Shown: positions 9,581 through 18,714, numbered from the stretch's first letter. The stretch: DNA of 64,000 bases from Nostoc sp. XA010 (GCF_020829625.1 NZ_JAIVFX010000002.1:124001-188000); one strand, 5' to 3'. Notes: generated by a model from the letters alone, not told the origin. A program made the numbers and translations.

Positions 9581-9723
9581 GAGGATGTTTTAAAAGTCTC
9601 AGAAGATATAATTTTGGTGTTCTCATTTAGGTTAACTTTGACGATAAATCAAGGTTTTAGCGATGTATTGAGATACATTGTTCTCCTAACTAAGAAAGCA
9701 AAAGAGCCTTTTAAAACATCCTC
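9581..9723. mobile_element. MITE-like element, family A copy 1
   Basis: Terminal inverted repeats gaggatgttttaaaag (9581-9596) and cttttaaaacatcctc (9708-9723) are exact complements and bound 143 bases with no open gene. TTA follows the right end and TGA precedes the left end; a TTA duplication with one changed base would fit an IS5-type 3-bp target. Two more copies with the same ends lie at 27053 and 27219. The left end abuts a decayed reading frame and the right end lies 4 bases from the stop of the next gene. Confidence 0.75.
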
Positions 9724-9727
9724 TTAG

Positions 9728-10093
9728 TTACTCTATGAGTTTGATAGAATTGATTGGAGTTAAATCGTAATAACCATACTGACCCTGATATAGAGTAAAC
9801 GGACAATTGGTTCCATTCGAGTTTTTACATAGCAGAACCGAAGCGCCTCCGGTCTGGTTGTTGTACACCCAGTGGTAATTGTACTGATTATAGAGTTTGT
9901 AAGTACCGTAGCGGTAATATTTATTGCTAGGCGTAGAAGTATCAATGTAAGCATTCTCTGCATAAATGCAAACGTACCCAGATGGGCATTTATATTTAGT
10001 TTGCGCTTGTGCAGGAGATGTAGCAGTCGTACCGAGCAACAGCAAAGCGCTCAAAGACAATAAGCTAGAACCTATTGAACTTAAAAGTTTCAT
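9728..10093 (-). CDS. secreted peptidase inhibitor I36-like small protein
   Basis: A 121-residue exported protein. Its signal peptide has a hydrophobic LLSLSALLLLGTTAT and a likely cleavage at AQAQ. The mature part begins KYKCPSGYVCIYAENAY, the Cys-rich opening of the I36 family (Streptomyces metalloproteinase inhibitor fold), and carries four cysteines, many tyrosines and an NSIKLIE end typical of beta/gamma-crystallin-like folds. Inhibition of a peptidase is a family-level guess; structural or carbohydrate roles are possible. It is convergent with the membrane-protein gene, with a miniature element between them. Confidence 0.75.
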   Translation of the reverse strand: MKLLSSIGSSLLSLSALLLLGTTATSPAQAQTKYKCPSGYVCIYAENAYIDTSTPSNKYYRYGTYKLYNQYNYHWVYNNQTGGASVLLCKNSNGTNCPFTLYQGQYGYYDLTPINSIKLIE

Positions 10094-10461
10094 AAAATTC
10101 TTCGCAATAGCTAATACCTACAATTTAAAAAATAAACTACAAATTCCAAGAATTACGAAAATTGTTTACTAATTTTTACAATCCCTAAACTAATCTTCCA
10201 ATCCTGCCAAATCCCCCAACCTCAAATTACATTTTGTAAACATATTATGTAGTACACACTTTATTTTTGCTACATCAGCAATATGAACCCAAGGATTTAT
10301 ATGATGAACTTAAGTTCAACATTACTCTACACAAGCTAAAGAAACACTTCCTATTTATAAAACTAACTATGCGGCGATCAGATAAATAATTCAAAACTAA
10401 AAAACGATTACAATATTTATGATTTCTCTAAGAAGTCACGAATCCGAGCCTTTCGATTTTT
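10094..10461. other. intergenic region upstream of the I36-like gene
   Basis: About 370 A/T-rich bases without a supported gene. It contains a perfect 14-base palindrome tgaacttaagttca at 10305-10318, roughly 210 bases upstream of the I36-like start, which could be a regulator site. Nothing else stands out. Confidence 0.5.
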
Positions 10462-10508
10462 GTAAAAAAATTAAGAGGTAAATCGCCTTCTTTTGACGCT
10501 TCACCTCT
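10462..10508 (-). terminator. intrinsic terminator of map
   Basis: On the minus strand the arm agaggtgaagcg pairs with cgatttacctct over 12 positions, counting G-U pairs, and a T-rich run follows. It lies about 30 bases past the map stop. Confidence 0.7.
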
Positions 10509-10536
10509 CTCAACAACAGATAATTACAACTAAAAA

Positions 10537-11364
10537 TTACAGCTTAGAACGGTCAGTCAAAATCTCATAACCAGTCTCTGTCACCAAAACTGTATGCTCA
10601 AACTGAGCAGACAAAGAATTATCCACAGTAACTGCTGTCCAACGGTCAGATAATGTCCGGGTGTGTCTAGAACCTGCATTTAAAATTGGCTCAATTGCTA
10701 GCGTCATCCCCGCACGGAGTTTAACATTTGGCATCTCGCGGGTACGGTAGTTGAATACTGAAGGTTCTTCGTGCAAGTTACGACCGACACCGTGTCCAGT
10801 GAATTCTTCAACTATACTAAAACCGTTAACTTTAACATGGTCTTCAATTGCTCCAGCTAAGTCAAGCAGGTATGCACCCGCCTTAACTTGTTCAATGCCT
10901 TTATATAAAGCTTCTTCTGCTACGCAAATTAGTTTAGCGGCTTCTTGGCTCACTTCACCAACAGCAATCGAGATGCAAGAATCACCATGAAAGCCTTGGT
11001 AATAAGCGCCCGTATCTACTTTTAAAACATCCCCCACGCGAATTACTTTCTTGGGACTAGGAATGCCATGCACTGCTTCATTGTTAATGCTGGAGCAAAT
11101 AGAACCTGGAAAACCGTGATATCCTTTAAAACTTGGTGTTGCACCCATTTCGCGGATACGTTTTTCTGCATAAACATCCAAATCAGCCGTGGTCATTCCT
11201 GGCTTTACTATCTCGGAAATTTCTTTTAGGACAGTTGCCACAATTGTCGCTGATTGCCGCATGATTTCAATTTCACGCGGCGATTTAATTTCAATTCCTC
11301 GGCGCTGTTTTTTCGATGTTCCAGGCTGAGTTGCTTGAGGAAGTAAGTTACTGAAAATGTTCAT
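10537..11364 (-). CDS. map: type I methionine aminopeptidase
   Basis: A 275-residue cytosolic enzyme that removes initiator methionine. Metal ligands are visible in [14 protein letters not shown] (two Asp), [16 protein letters not shown] (His), LAIEPIL (Glu) and the final [10 protein letters not shown] (Glu). The catalytic His is in NEAVHGIPS. The N-terminus carries a ~20-residue extension ([15 protein letters not shown]) before [10 protein letters not shown], as in several cyanobacterial Map paralogues; there is no SH3-like zinc domain. It is a single gene with its own terminator. Confidence 0.94.
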   Translation of the reverse strand: MNIFSNLLPQATQPGTSKKQRRGIEIKSPREIEIMRQSATIVATVLKEISEIVKPGMTTADLDVYAEKRIREMGATPSFKGYHGFPGSICSSINNEAVHGIPSPKKVIRVGDVLKVDTGAYYQGFHGDSCISIAVGEVSQEAAKLICVAEEALYKGIEQVKAGAYLLDLAGAIEDHVKVNGFSIVEEFTGHGVGRNLHEEPSVFNYRTREMPNVKLRAGMTLAIEPILNAGSRHTRTLSDRWTAVTVDNSLSAQFEHTVLVTETGYEILTDRSKL

Positions 11365-11642
11365 GGGAAATTAATAATTACTGGTGGCTCTGACACTGAG
11401 TATTAATGCTTTCTCTAGATTACTTGAGAAATAATATCTATAATTTAAGTTATTTTAATCCCTGATAGGGATTCTTCCAGTTTAGCCGCTAACGTATATA
11501 TAGTAACATATTTGCCTACTCTTGATATGTTGGGATTGAATCAAAATCGCCATAACTTATTATTTGCAGCACCTATGAAACTGAGATAAACTATCTTTAA
11601 TTGAAACATTAGATAGCTGTCAAATACTGAGTCGAATAATTT
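11365..11642. other. upstream region of map, no gene seen
   Basis: About 280 bases without a supported gene, presumably holding the map promoter. I see no convincing repeat or RNA. Confidence 0.4.
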
Positions 11643-11790
11643 TTAATTCTTGATGGCAATTTCTCCAGTCATACCTGCTTCGGTATGTCTTGCTATTGGA
11701 CAACGTAAGCCATAAGTACTAGATTTCAGGGAAATACCCATTCTGCCTCAGCACCCGGCTTGAGTTCCAGTTCGTGAATGGCTCTTACTT
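11643..11790 (-). pseudogene. cupredoxin (blue copper) gene relic
   Basis: On the minus strand one frame reads HELELKPGAEAEWVFP and then a stop; a shifted frame continues as YGLRCPIARHTEAGMTGEI and IKN to a stop at 11643. The second part holds the Cys-His-Met spacing of a type I copper site (C-P-I-x-x-H-x-x-x-G-M), as in plastocyanin/azurin-like proteins. At least one frameshift, stops upstream of the first part and the absence of a start show it is a decayed C-terminal fragment. Confidence 0.65.
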
Positions 11791-11915
11791 ATTCTTTATA
11801 TTATCCATACCTAATGCCCATCTCTACTACTGGTCAAGTTTAAATTGATGGGTAAGCAAGTTTGTAGTAAGGACTTTAGTCCTTACTACAAACCCTCAAT
11901 AGCTTGGACATTGTA

Positions 11916-14780
11916 CTACCTAATGCTTTTTTCTGCTAAAACAGATGGCCCAGCAGTAACAACTACGATTTGATCTGGGTGAAGTAACTCACGAGCCGCT
12001 TGATTAACTTGAGTAAGGCTGACTTTCTGGATTTTGTCAGTGAAGGAGTGCAATTCTCCTTTATCTAGTCCATACACCTCATTCATCAGAATTCTATCTG
12101 TTAATTCCTCTGGGTTTGCCAGCAAAACGTTGTAGTTGCTGATGAGGGTGCGTTTTGCTGTTTCTACTTCTAGCGCAGTGACACCTTGTTGATGGATTTG
12201 CTGTAGTATTTGGCGGGTGCTAGCGATCGCTTTTCTGCTATCTTCAGGACTAGTTTGCATTTCTATCAAAAATGTGCCTGCATTCTTCCCGGCTTGGAAG
12301 GAGCTATAAATTCCATAGCTCAAACCTTGGCGATCGCGCACTTCTGCACCTAGTCTACTAGATAAGGTATCGCCTCCCAAAATCTGGTTCAATACTAAGG
12401 CTGCGTGAAACCGAGGATCATAACGGTTAATGCCTGTGTAACCCATATATGTCACAGCTTGGGCTTTACCTGGTAAAACTGGGTTGACACGAACTATTTT
12501 CTGTGGCATTAACACCGGAGGATATTTTAATGTCGGTGCTTGGCCGCTCACTTCCCAGTTACCAAACTCATTTTTAATCAGCGATCGCACTTTGTCTAGA
12601 TCAAAATCTCCCACTAGCGCCAACACTGTCGTGTCTGGACGATAATGTTTAGCTTTGAAATCAATCACATCTTGGCGCTGAATCTTCTGTAAACTCTCCT
12701 CTGTGGGAAAAGTATGTAAGGGATGTTTTTTCGGGTAAATTGACTGAACAAATACTCTTCTGGCTACTTCTGATGGCTCATCTAACTCCTGTTGTAAGTC
12801 AGTTAAAGTTTGTTGGCGATGCAGTTCCAACTCTTTGGCTGGAAAGGTACTATTTTTAACAACATCTGCCAATATCTCAAGGAGTATCGGCAAATCAAGA
12901 GCTAAACTATCACCCTCGATATGCACACCTTCGCGGTAGGAGTGAAAGTCTAAACTCGCCCCTCGTTCTGCCAAGAGTTTGGCAATAGTTAAGTCATCCT
13001 TGCTCTTAGTGCCATTTAGCAAATTGTCTGCCACAAAAGCAGCCAGTCCAGCTTTATCCTCTGGATCAAATTCCGTCCCGGCTTTAATGTGTCCGCTTAG
13101 GGTAACAGTGGGAGTACTCCGATCGGGTAACAGTAATAACCGCAAACCGTTGGTAAATTTAAATTCCTGTGGTAATACTTGGGCGATTGCATCTGTAGCC
13201 AAATCCACAGGCGGTAAGTACTTCATCACCTCAGAAGGAAGCACAGGTGCGCCAGGAGAAAAATTCTCTGTAGTTTGGGCTGAGTCTGGTTTATCACCAA
13301 CTCCTGTTATCTGCTTCTGAGTTGGTTCAAAAAAGCCTACTGTCCTGGCTTCTTTTGTCAAGTATTTGTTAATCACAGCAACAACATCCGTGGGCTTTAC
13401 CAGACTGACAGCAGCCAAATAGCGGTCTGTGTAGCGATAATCACCAACTGTTGTTTCATCAGTGCCCAAGCGCATTGCTTGAGAGGTGATATCACGGTTA
13501 CTCAAAATTACATCTGCTGTTAATTGGGTTTTGGCTCGTTCTACTTCCTCATAGGTCACGCCTTTTTCTGCTACATTAGCGATCGCGCTACTCAACACTG
13601 AGTCAATTTTTTTCAAATCTTGTTTAGAACTAGCCGTCACCAATACCTCATACCAACCAGATTCTCGCAAACTGGTAACGGAGGCTGTAACCTCACTAGC
13701 TAAACCTGATTCCACCAATGCCTGATAAAGTCTAGAATTCCGTCCCTCTGTCAAGATGTAATCCATTACATCCAGCGCAGGCACATCTGGTTGATTTGCA
13801 TCCGGTAGCGGATACACCGCTTGTAACAGCCGCCCTGCTCCCGGTTCTCGCAATACGATGGGAGTGCTGTTAGCGGATAGCTTAGGTTTAGCCCGTGCTG
13901 TTAGCGGATAGCTTAGGTTTAGCCCGTGCTGAGTGCTGAGTGATGGAGAAATAACTCCTGCCCCCTGCCCCCTGGGTACTTTGCCAAATACCTCTTTAAC
14001 TATTTCCAGGGTATTTGCAGTTTGAAAATCTCCAACAATTACTAAGACGGCATTATCGGGACTGTAAAAATTGCGGTAATATTTTTCTACCTGCTCAACC
14101 TCAAATTTCTCGACATCAGCTTTAGTGCCACCTACCGGCAAACCATAAGCATGGTTGGGAAACACGGACTGCATGACGGCGCGATTGAGGCGATATTCTG
14201 GGCTATTTTCGTAACCCTGCAACTCCGAAACTACTACCCGCTTCTCATTCGCCAGTTGTTCTGGCTCAATCTGGGAATTTTGCATCCTGTCTGCCTCCAG
14301 CACTAAGAGCGCTTTCAGCTTGTTTCGTTCCACAGTACCGTAATATGCAGTTTGATCGTAGCTGGTGAAAGCATTGGAATCACTACCTAAAGCACTAAAC
14401 AAACGACCAAATTGAATTGGACGGTTTAGAGTACCTTTAAACATCATGTGTTCCAACTGGTGGGCAATGCCATTCACGCCCGGTTCTTCGTTGCGTGAGC
14501 CAACCTTGTACCACACCTGCACCGTCACTACTGGCGCAGTATGCACTTCCTTTGTCAGGACAGTTAGACCATTCTCCAGCACTGTCTTACGGACATTTTG
14601 TGTCAGTGTTGAGGGCATTATTCTTTTTGCTAGCAAGGTTGATTGATATTTTTCTTTGTTAGATATGGCTGGATGTTGGCTATGAGCAGGTTTATTGCTT
14701 AACAAAAAAACCGTTACTAGCCATAAGCTTAAAAATAATAACGGCAAAGGATATTTATAATATCTGGAAAATCCATACAT
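11916..14780 (-). CDS. M16 family zinc metallopeptidase, two-repeat form
   Basis: A 954-residue protein with a hydrophobic N-terminal segment (LLFLSLWLVTVFLL), so probably periplasmic or membrane-anchored. The first half carries the inverted zinc motif HQLEH in GIAHQLEHMMFKGT and a downstream Glu (VVVSELQGYENS). The second half (from about residue 520) repeats the fold without HxxEH and should be the inactive partner domain. An insertion at about residues 285-315 derives from repeat DNA: a 31-base unit occurs twice in tandem (13864-13925) and is read in two different frames, flanked by CCCCTGCCCCCTG repeat. The frame stays open across it. Likely role is peptide degradation in the envelope. 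Confidence 0.88.
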   Translation of the reverse strand: MYGFSRYYKYPLPLLFLSLWLVTVFLLSNKPAHSQHPAISNKEKYQSTLLAKRIMPSTLTQNVRKTVLENGLTVLTKEVHTAPVVTVQVWYKVGSRNEEPGVNGIAHQLEHMMFKGTLNRPIQFGRLFSALGSDSNAFTSYDQTAYYGTVERNKLKALLVLEADRMQNSQIEPEQLANEKRVVVSELQGYENSPEYRLNRAVMQSVFPNHAYGLPVGGTKADVEKFEVEQVEKYYRNFYSPDNAVLVIVGDFQTANTLEIVKEVFGKVPRGQGAGVISPSLSTQHGLNLSYPLTARAKPKLSANSTPIVLREPGAGRLLQAVYPLPDANQPDVPALDVMDYILTEGRNSRLYQALVESGLASEVTASVTSLRESGWYEVLVTASSKQDLKKIDSVLSSAIANVAEKGVTYEEVERAKTQLTADVILSNRDITSQAMRLGTDETTVGDYRYTDRYLAAVSLVKPTDVVAVINKYLTKEARTVGFFEPTQKQITGVGDKPDSAQTTENFSPGAPVLPSEVMKYLPPVDLATDAIAQVLPQEFKFTNGLRLLLLPDRSTPTVTLSGHIKAGTEFDPEDKAGLAAFVADNLLNGTKSKDDLTIAKLLAERGASLDFHSYREGVHIEGDSLALDLPILLEILADVVKNSTFPAKELELHRQQTLTDLQQELDEPSEVARRVFVQSIYPKKHPLHTFPTEESLQKIQRQDVIDFKAKHYRPDTTVLALVGDFDLDKVRSLIKNEFGNWEVSGQAPTLKYPPVLMPQKIVRVNPVLPGKAQAVTYMGYTGINRYDPRFHAALVLNQILGGDTLSSRLGAEVRDRQGLSYGIYSSFQAGKNAGTFLIEMQTSPEDSRKAIASTRQILQQIHQQGVTALEVETAKRTLISNYNVLLANPEELTDRILMNEVYGLDKGELHSFTDKIQKVSLTQVNQAARELLHPDQIVVVTAGPSVLAEKSIR

Positions 14781-14926
14781 ATATTTAGCAAATTATGTAA
14801 ATTAAATTACATAGTTATTTTGGGAAGTGACGTTAGTTTAATCTGCCCAAAAAATTTGTAGCCTCAGTAACAATACAGAAAAACAATATATTAGCAATAA
14901 AGGTAATAAAAAAGTTAAATGCTAAA

Positions 14927-15370
14927 TTATGGGAGTTTTGCTAAAACTCGAATGAATTCCAGAGGTAAGCCATCAGTATCGGCGATGAAAGCCACTTCGT
15001 AAATGCGATCGCCTATTTGCTGTTGTGTCGGTTCTAAAAGTACTTTCAACGGTTGTAATTCTTCAGTTTGACTCTCAGCCGCCAGCAACACACGCTCTTG
15101 TAAATTTGTCAACCAGCTAGGTAAATCTGGTGTAATCTCAGTTAAATCGAACGAGAGATGATAATACCCAACATAATGCTCGTCAGCAAACGCATCTGGG
15201 GCTGGTTTTGGTTCGGGAATTTGGATCAGTTCAATTCTGCCGCCCAATCCTTCCATCCAACAAGCTAGGGTGTAGCCTGTAGTAAAGCGTTCTGAAATTG
15301 TAAACCCTAAATGTTCGTAGAAAGCGATCGCTCGATGAATATTGGCAGTCCGAATAGAAGCGTGGTGCAT
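14927..15370 (-). CDS. VOC-family protein (glyoxalase I-like)
   Basis: A 147-residue vicinal-oxygen-chelate protein with two beta-alpha-beta-beta-beta halves: MHHASIRTANIHRAIAFYEHLGF at the start and EVAFIADTDGLPLEFIRVL at the end. The metal-ligand positions His (MHHA), Glu (RIELI), His (YYHLSF) and Glu (PLEFI) appear present, so it may be an active glyoxalase I or isomerase. It is longer between halves than classical GloA. Substrate unknown. Confidence 0.82.
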   Translation of the reverse strand: MHHASIRTANIHRAIAFYEHLGFTISERFTTGYTLACWMEGLGGRIELIQIPEPKPAPDAFADEHYVGYYHLSFDLTEITPDLPSWLTNLQERVLLAAESQTEELQPLKVLLEPTQQQIGDRIYEVAFIADTDGLPLEFIRVLAKLP

Positions 15371-15449
15371 AATTAGTCCTTAGTCCTTAGTCATTAGTCA
15401 TTTGTCCTTTGTTATTCACTAATGACAAATGACTAATGACAAATGACCA
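15371..15449. repeat. inverted TAATGACAAATGAC-type repeats
   Basis: The first half reads as ttagtcattagtcatttgtc-like units and the second as actaatgacaaatgacta-like units, together a loose inverted repeat between two minus-strand genes. The same heptad-like units recur at 29668-29758, 33040-33060 and 39680-39756. Confidence 0.7.
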
Positions 15450-15962
15450 TTACTCAAACAACCTGAAATAAGGGTAGCGTACAGGGACACCAGGCTCTTT
15501 TTCCAAGTCAAAATTAATCACTTCCCAACAGGGATCATCTGAGGCATCGGGGCTAAACTCCACGGGTAAGCCATATAAACGCGCAGCAGTAGCTTCTGGT
15601 TGTCCAGAACGCCAAGGTGTGCTGCGTTCCAAATAGCCACTCATCAATTCCTGATAGCGTCGAGCAATAATTACTCTTGTTGCTCGAAAGCCTTGGGTAT
15701 AGAGCTTATCTAATGCTTCGTGAATTTCAAAGCGAATACCATCGGGATGAGTATGCTGTCTATACCATTCATTATTCCACCTCCGCCAATGACGCCCCGA
15801 TTGCAAATGGATTAACTCTCCATTTTTGGGATTAGCTTCAAACGCGCCATGACGCGTACACAAATAGGTATCTGTTAATGTCAGCGCCGGAATAGTCTGG
15901 CGACAATGGGGACACTGTATTTCAGGCCCAAACATCGGGTACTGCAAGCCTGGATTCATCAT
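15450..15962 (-). CDS. TIGR02652-family cyanobacterial protein
   Basis: A 170-residue protein that fits a family restricted to cyanobacteria. It opens with MMNPGLQYPMFGPEIQCPHC and a likely zinc ribbon: CPHC and TYLCTRHG give three Cys and one or two His. A basic, Trp-rich middle follows (GRHWRRWNNEWYRQ), then an Arg-rich helix. Nucleic-acid or protein binding is plausible, but function is not known. It is transcribed divergently from the carbonic-anhydrase-like gene. Confidence 0.8.
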   Translation of the reverse strand: MMNPGLQYPMFGPEIQCPHCRQTIPALTLTDTYLCTRHGAFEANPKNGELIHLQSGRHWRRWNNEWYRQHTHPDGIRFEIHEALDKLYTQGFRATRVIIARRYQELMSGYLERSTPWRSGQPEATAARLYGLPVEFSPDASDDPCWEVINFDLEKEPGVPVRYPYFRLFE

Positions 15963-16201
15963 GAAGTGCGTACAAACATAATTTTGTCTTCACCAGCGCT
16001 AGTGTATTGGATTATACACTTTGGCTCCACCACTTTGGGTTACTTGGTCATTGCTGCACAGACACGGAGTTGCAGCAGCAACAATGCTCACTAGTGTTTT
16101 CCTCACTGTAGAGGCTTGACGCTGTGATATCCTAGTTGTGCAACCAGCCTCAAAGGTTGGAGTTTTTCCAGTGTTCCTGGGTACCATATTCATATTCTAT
16201 C

Positions 16202-16729
16202 GTGTCTACCGCTTCTTACTGGACATCTCCTGATTTTTCTCAAGCTGCCTTCATCGCAGCCAACGCTGTTGTTATGGGTTCGGTAAATATAGCAGCAGGG
16301 GTAAGCATTTGGTATGGAGCAGTGGTTAGGGGAGATGTGGAACGCATTGAAATTGGCGAATGCACAAATATTCAGGATGGTGCAATTTTACATGGCGATC
16401 CTGGTTTTCCCACAATTTTAGAAGATCATGTCACTGTAGGACATCGCGCTGTGGTACATTCCGCTTACATTGAGCGTGGAAGTTTGATTGGCATAGGCGC
16501 AGTGATTTTAGACGGGGTAAGAGTGGGCGCTGGTAGCATTATCGGTGCTGGTGCAGTGCTAACTAAAAATGTACCGCCTTTGTCCCTAGTTGTCGGTATT
16601 CCTGGCAAAATATTACGCCAAGTAACAGAGGCTGAAGCCGCAGAACTGATTGAACACGCTAAACGTTACCAAAAGTTAGCTTTAGTTCATGCTGGTAAAG
16701 GTACTGATATTGGTTTTAGCAAGGCTTAG
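16202..16729 (+). CDS. gamma-class carbonic anhydrase-like hexapeptide-repeat protein
   Basis: About 175 residues of left-handed beta-helix repeats (for example VMGSVNIAAGVSIWYGAVVR, RIEIGECTNIQDG). Three His that bind zinc in gamma carbonic anhydrases are present: ILHGDPG and GHRAVVHSAYI. It resembles the YrdA/PaaY/CcmM N-domain group, but without RbcS-like repeats it is not CcmM. I choose the GTG at 16202 (VSTASYWTSPDFS); a longer frame from 16136 adds 22 residues that look non-coding. Catalysis of CO2 hydration is possible but not proven for such paralogues. Confidence 0.85.
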   Translation: MSTASYWTSPDFSQAAFIAANAVVMGSVNIAAGVSIWYGAVVRGDVERIEIGECTNIQDGAILHGDPGFPTILEDHVTVGHRAVVHSAYIERGSLIGIGAVILDGVRVGAGSIIGAGAVLTKNVPPLSLVVGIPGKILRQVTEAEAAELIEHAKRYQKLALVHAGKGTDIGFSKA

Positions 16730-16890
16730 GGAGTGGGGAGAAATCAATTCAAAATGACGCTCGCGGACTCGCTAACGCTGCGCTAACAAAATTCAAAATT
16801 CAAAATTAAAGAACTCCTGTCTTCAGCAAAACGCAAGACAGCAAGAACTGCCTCCTATGCCTAATGCCCAATGCCCAATGCCCAACTAAT
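16730..16890. repeat. interspersed repeat patch
   Basis: The gap holds a GGGAGTGGGGAG stretch, gcgtaac/tcgcggactcgctaacg palindromic bits, three aattcaaaattcaaaatt units and three tgcccaatgccca units. These are short repeats scattered over the window; no gene is present. Confidence 0.65.
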
Positions 16891-16999
16891 TTAATCATTC
16901 TTTACATATCTACTTGGAAAAGTTGCCCACTTCAGCTAAAAATAAAAATGAGAGCAGTTGACAAAACTTTAATTTCTACTTAAGAGAGGGGTTCTAGAT

Positions 17000-17125
17000 A
17001 TGGATATCGATTACCGTATAGCAATCGTTTTAGCACCAGTGGTCATTGCTGCTAGCTGGGCAGTGTTTAATATTGGCGCTGCGGCTTTAAGACAAATTCA
17101 AGGCTTTTTGGATAGAGAAGCTTAA
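17000..17125 (+). CDS. psbY: photosystem II protein PsbY
   Basis: A 41-codon gene too short for most gene callers. The product begins [18 protein letters not shown] and continues [18 protein letters not shown], with a single membrane helix and short charged ends, closely matching the PsbY pattern ([21 protein letters not shown]). PsbY is a small, non-essential subunit at the edge of photosystem II near cytochrome b559. The strong Shine-Dalgarno agaggggt lies just upstream, and a hairpin terminator follows 25 bases after the stop, so it is a monocistronic unit. Confidence 0.92.
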   Translation: MDIDYRIAIVLAPVVIAASWAVFNIGAAALRQIQGFLDREA

Positions 17126-17150
17126 ATTCGGCTCAATATTATCAATCTGC

Positions 17151-17187
17151 AACCGGCTGTTTCTCTTCACAGAGGCAGTCGGTTTTA
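17151..17187 (+). terminator. psbY terminator
   Basis: aaccggctg pairs with cagtcggtt (nine positions, one G-U) around a 16-base loop, followed by a T-rich run. Confidence 0.65.
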
Positions 17188-17318
17188 TTCATAATGATTA
17201 ATTGAGCATTAGGCATGAGGCATTGGGCATTGAAAAGAGGCAGAGAAGAGGAATTTTCCCCCTGCTCCCTGCCCCCTGCCCCCTGCTCCCCCATCCCCCA
17301 CTCCCCACTCCCCCATCC

Positions 17319-18602
17319 TTGGATATCGATTCTGTAATACAACCCCTGCAACGCTTTGGTGTCCATCTGGGACTCGATCGCATCCTCAACCTTTTAGCAA
17401 ATCTTGGTAATCCTCATCACCAAGTTCCAGTAATTCATGTTGCTGGCACTAATGGTAAAGGTTCAGTCTGTGCCTATCTTTCCTCGGTACTCACTGAGGC
17501 TGGTTATCGTACAGGACGTTATACTTCCCCGCATTTAGTCGATTGGACAGAACGTATTTGTTTGAATGAAGAGCCAATTTCTTCTGAGGAATTGAGTCAA
17601 TTATTCCAACAAGTCCAAGCGGTTATTCGCCCTGAAGACGAATCGGCAACTCAGTTTGAAGTAATTACGGCGGCTGCTTGGTTATATTTTGCCCAGCAGC
17701 AAGTTGATGTGGCTGTGGTAGAAGTCGGACTAGGAGGGCGCTTGGATGCTACCAATGTTTGTCTAAAACCCCTCGTTACGATCATCACTTCCATTAGCCG
17801 GGAACACTGGCAGCAACTTGGCCCTACCGTTGCTGACATAGCTAGAGAAAAAGCTGGTATCCTCAAACCTGGATGTGCCGTTGTGGTTGGAGCATTACCA
17901 CCAGAGGCAGAGAAAGTTGTGCGATCGCGTGCCTTAGAATTACAATGCCCGATTTTTACGCCTCAACCCGCCCGTCAAATCGCTACAGGATGGGCAGAAT
18001 ATCAAAATATTCAAAATTCAAAGTTAATTAAATACCCTTTACCATTAGCGGGACAAATTCAATTAGCAAATTCAGCTTTAGCTTTAGCTGCTTTAGAAAT
18101 TCTCCAACAACAGGGTTGGCAGATTTCCGAAGAAGCCATAACTAATGGCATGGCAAAAACTAAATGGCCGGGGCGGATGCAATGGACTACCTGGAAAAAC
18201 CATAAATTATTACTTGATGGCGCTCATAATACCGCCGCCGCCCAAGTTCTTCGCCAGTATGTCGATAGCTTAGACGCAGTTAACCTTAAGCCAGTCAATT
18301 GGGTTATGGGAATGTTTGCCGATAAGGATCATGCTGATATTTTTGCCGCCTTACTGCGCCCAGGCGATCGCCTTTTTTTAGTACCAATACCAACAGAGTC
18401 TTGGCCAGGTAGAACTTCTGCTGATTTAGACTACTTGGCAAACCTAGCTTACAACCTCTGTCCCGAATTAAGCGATCGCCAAATCCATCCAGATTTATTC
18501 ACAGCAGTAGAAACCGCAACCTCAACCACGGACTATTTAACCGTTTTATGTGGTTCCCTTTATCTAGTAGGCGATTTTTTACAAAAGGGGAGTAGGGAAT
18601 AG
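17319..18602 (+). CDS. folC: bifunctional dihydrofolate/folylpolyglutamate synthase FolC
   Basis: About 427 residues of a Mur-ligase-fold enzyme that adds glutamate to folates. The ATP loop is HVAGTNGKGSVCAYLSSVL, followed by the substrate-binding YTSPHLVDWTERI, VVEVGLGGRLDATNV, and the C-terminal LLDGAHNTAAAQVL. I place the start at the TTG at 17319 (LDIDSVIQPLQRFG). The in-frame stretch upstream to 17202 is made of repeat DNA encoding a Pro-rich segment and is unlikely to be translated. The stop lies at the start of another repeat patch. Confidence 0.88.
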   Translation: MDIDSVIQPLQRFGVHLGLDRILNLLANLGNPHHQVPVIHVAGTNGKGSVCAYLSSVLTEAGYRTGRYTSPHLVDWTERICLNEEPISSEELSQLFQQVQAVIRPEDESATQFEVITAAAWLYFAQQQVDVAVVEVGLGGRLDATNVCLKPLVTIITSISREHWQQLGPTVADIAREKAGILKPGCAVVVGALPPEAEKVVRSRALELQCPIFTPQPARQIATGWAEYQNIQNSKLIKYPLPLAGQIQLANSALALAALEILQQQGWQISEEAITNGMAKTKWPGRMQWTTWKNHKLLLDGAHNTAAAQVLRQYVDSLDAVNLKPVNWVMGMFADKDHADIFAALLRPGDRLFLVPIPTESWPGRTSADLDYLANLAYNLCPELSDRQIHPDLFTAVETATSTTDYLTVLCGSLYLVGDFLQKGSRE

Positions 18603-18714
18603 GGCACAAGAGGCGAAGGGGCAGGGAGCAGGGGGGAGAATAAAAACTACCTCTTTCTCCTCTGCTCCCTGCCCCCTGCTCCCTTGCTTCTTCCCCACTC
18701 CCCACTCCCCAAAT
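18586..18714. repeat. GGAGTGGGGAG / CTCCCTGCCCCCTG inverted repeat patch
   Basis: Between two convergent genes: one half reads gggcagggagcagggggg and the other tctgctccctgccccctgct. The two are complementary, so the patch can form a long hairpin and may act as a bidirectional terminator. Confidence 0.6.

Noticed and set aside
16952..16990. TTGACA with a 17-base spacer before psbY as a promoter
   Set aside because: The matching -10 position would overlap the ribosome binding site and leave almost no leader, so I do not call it.
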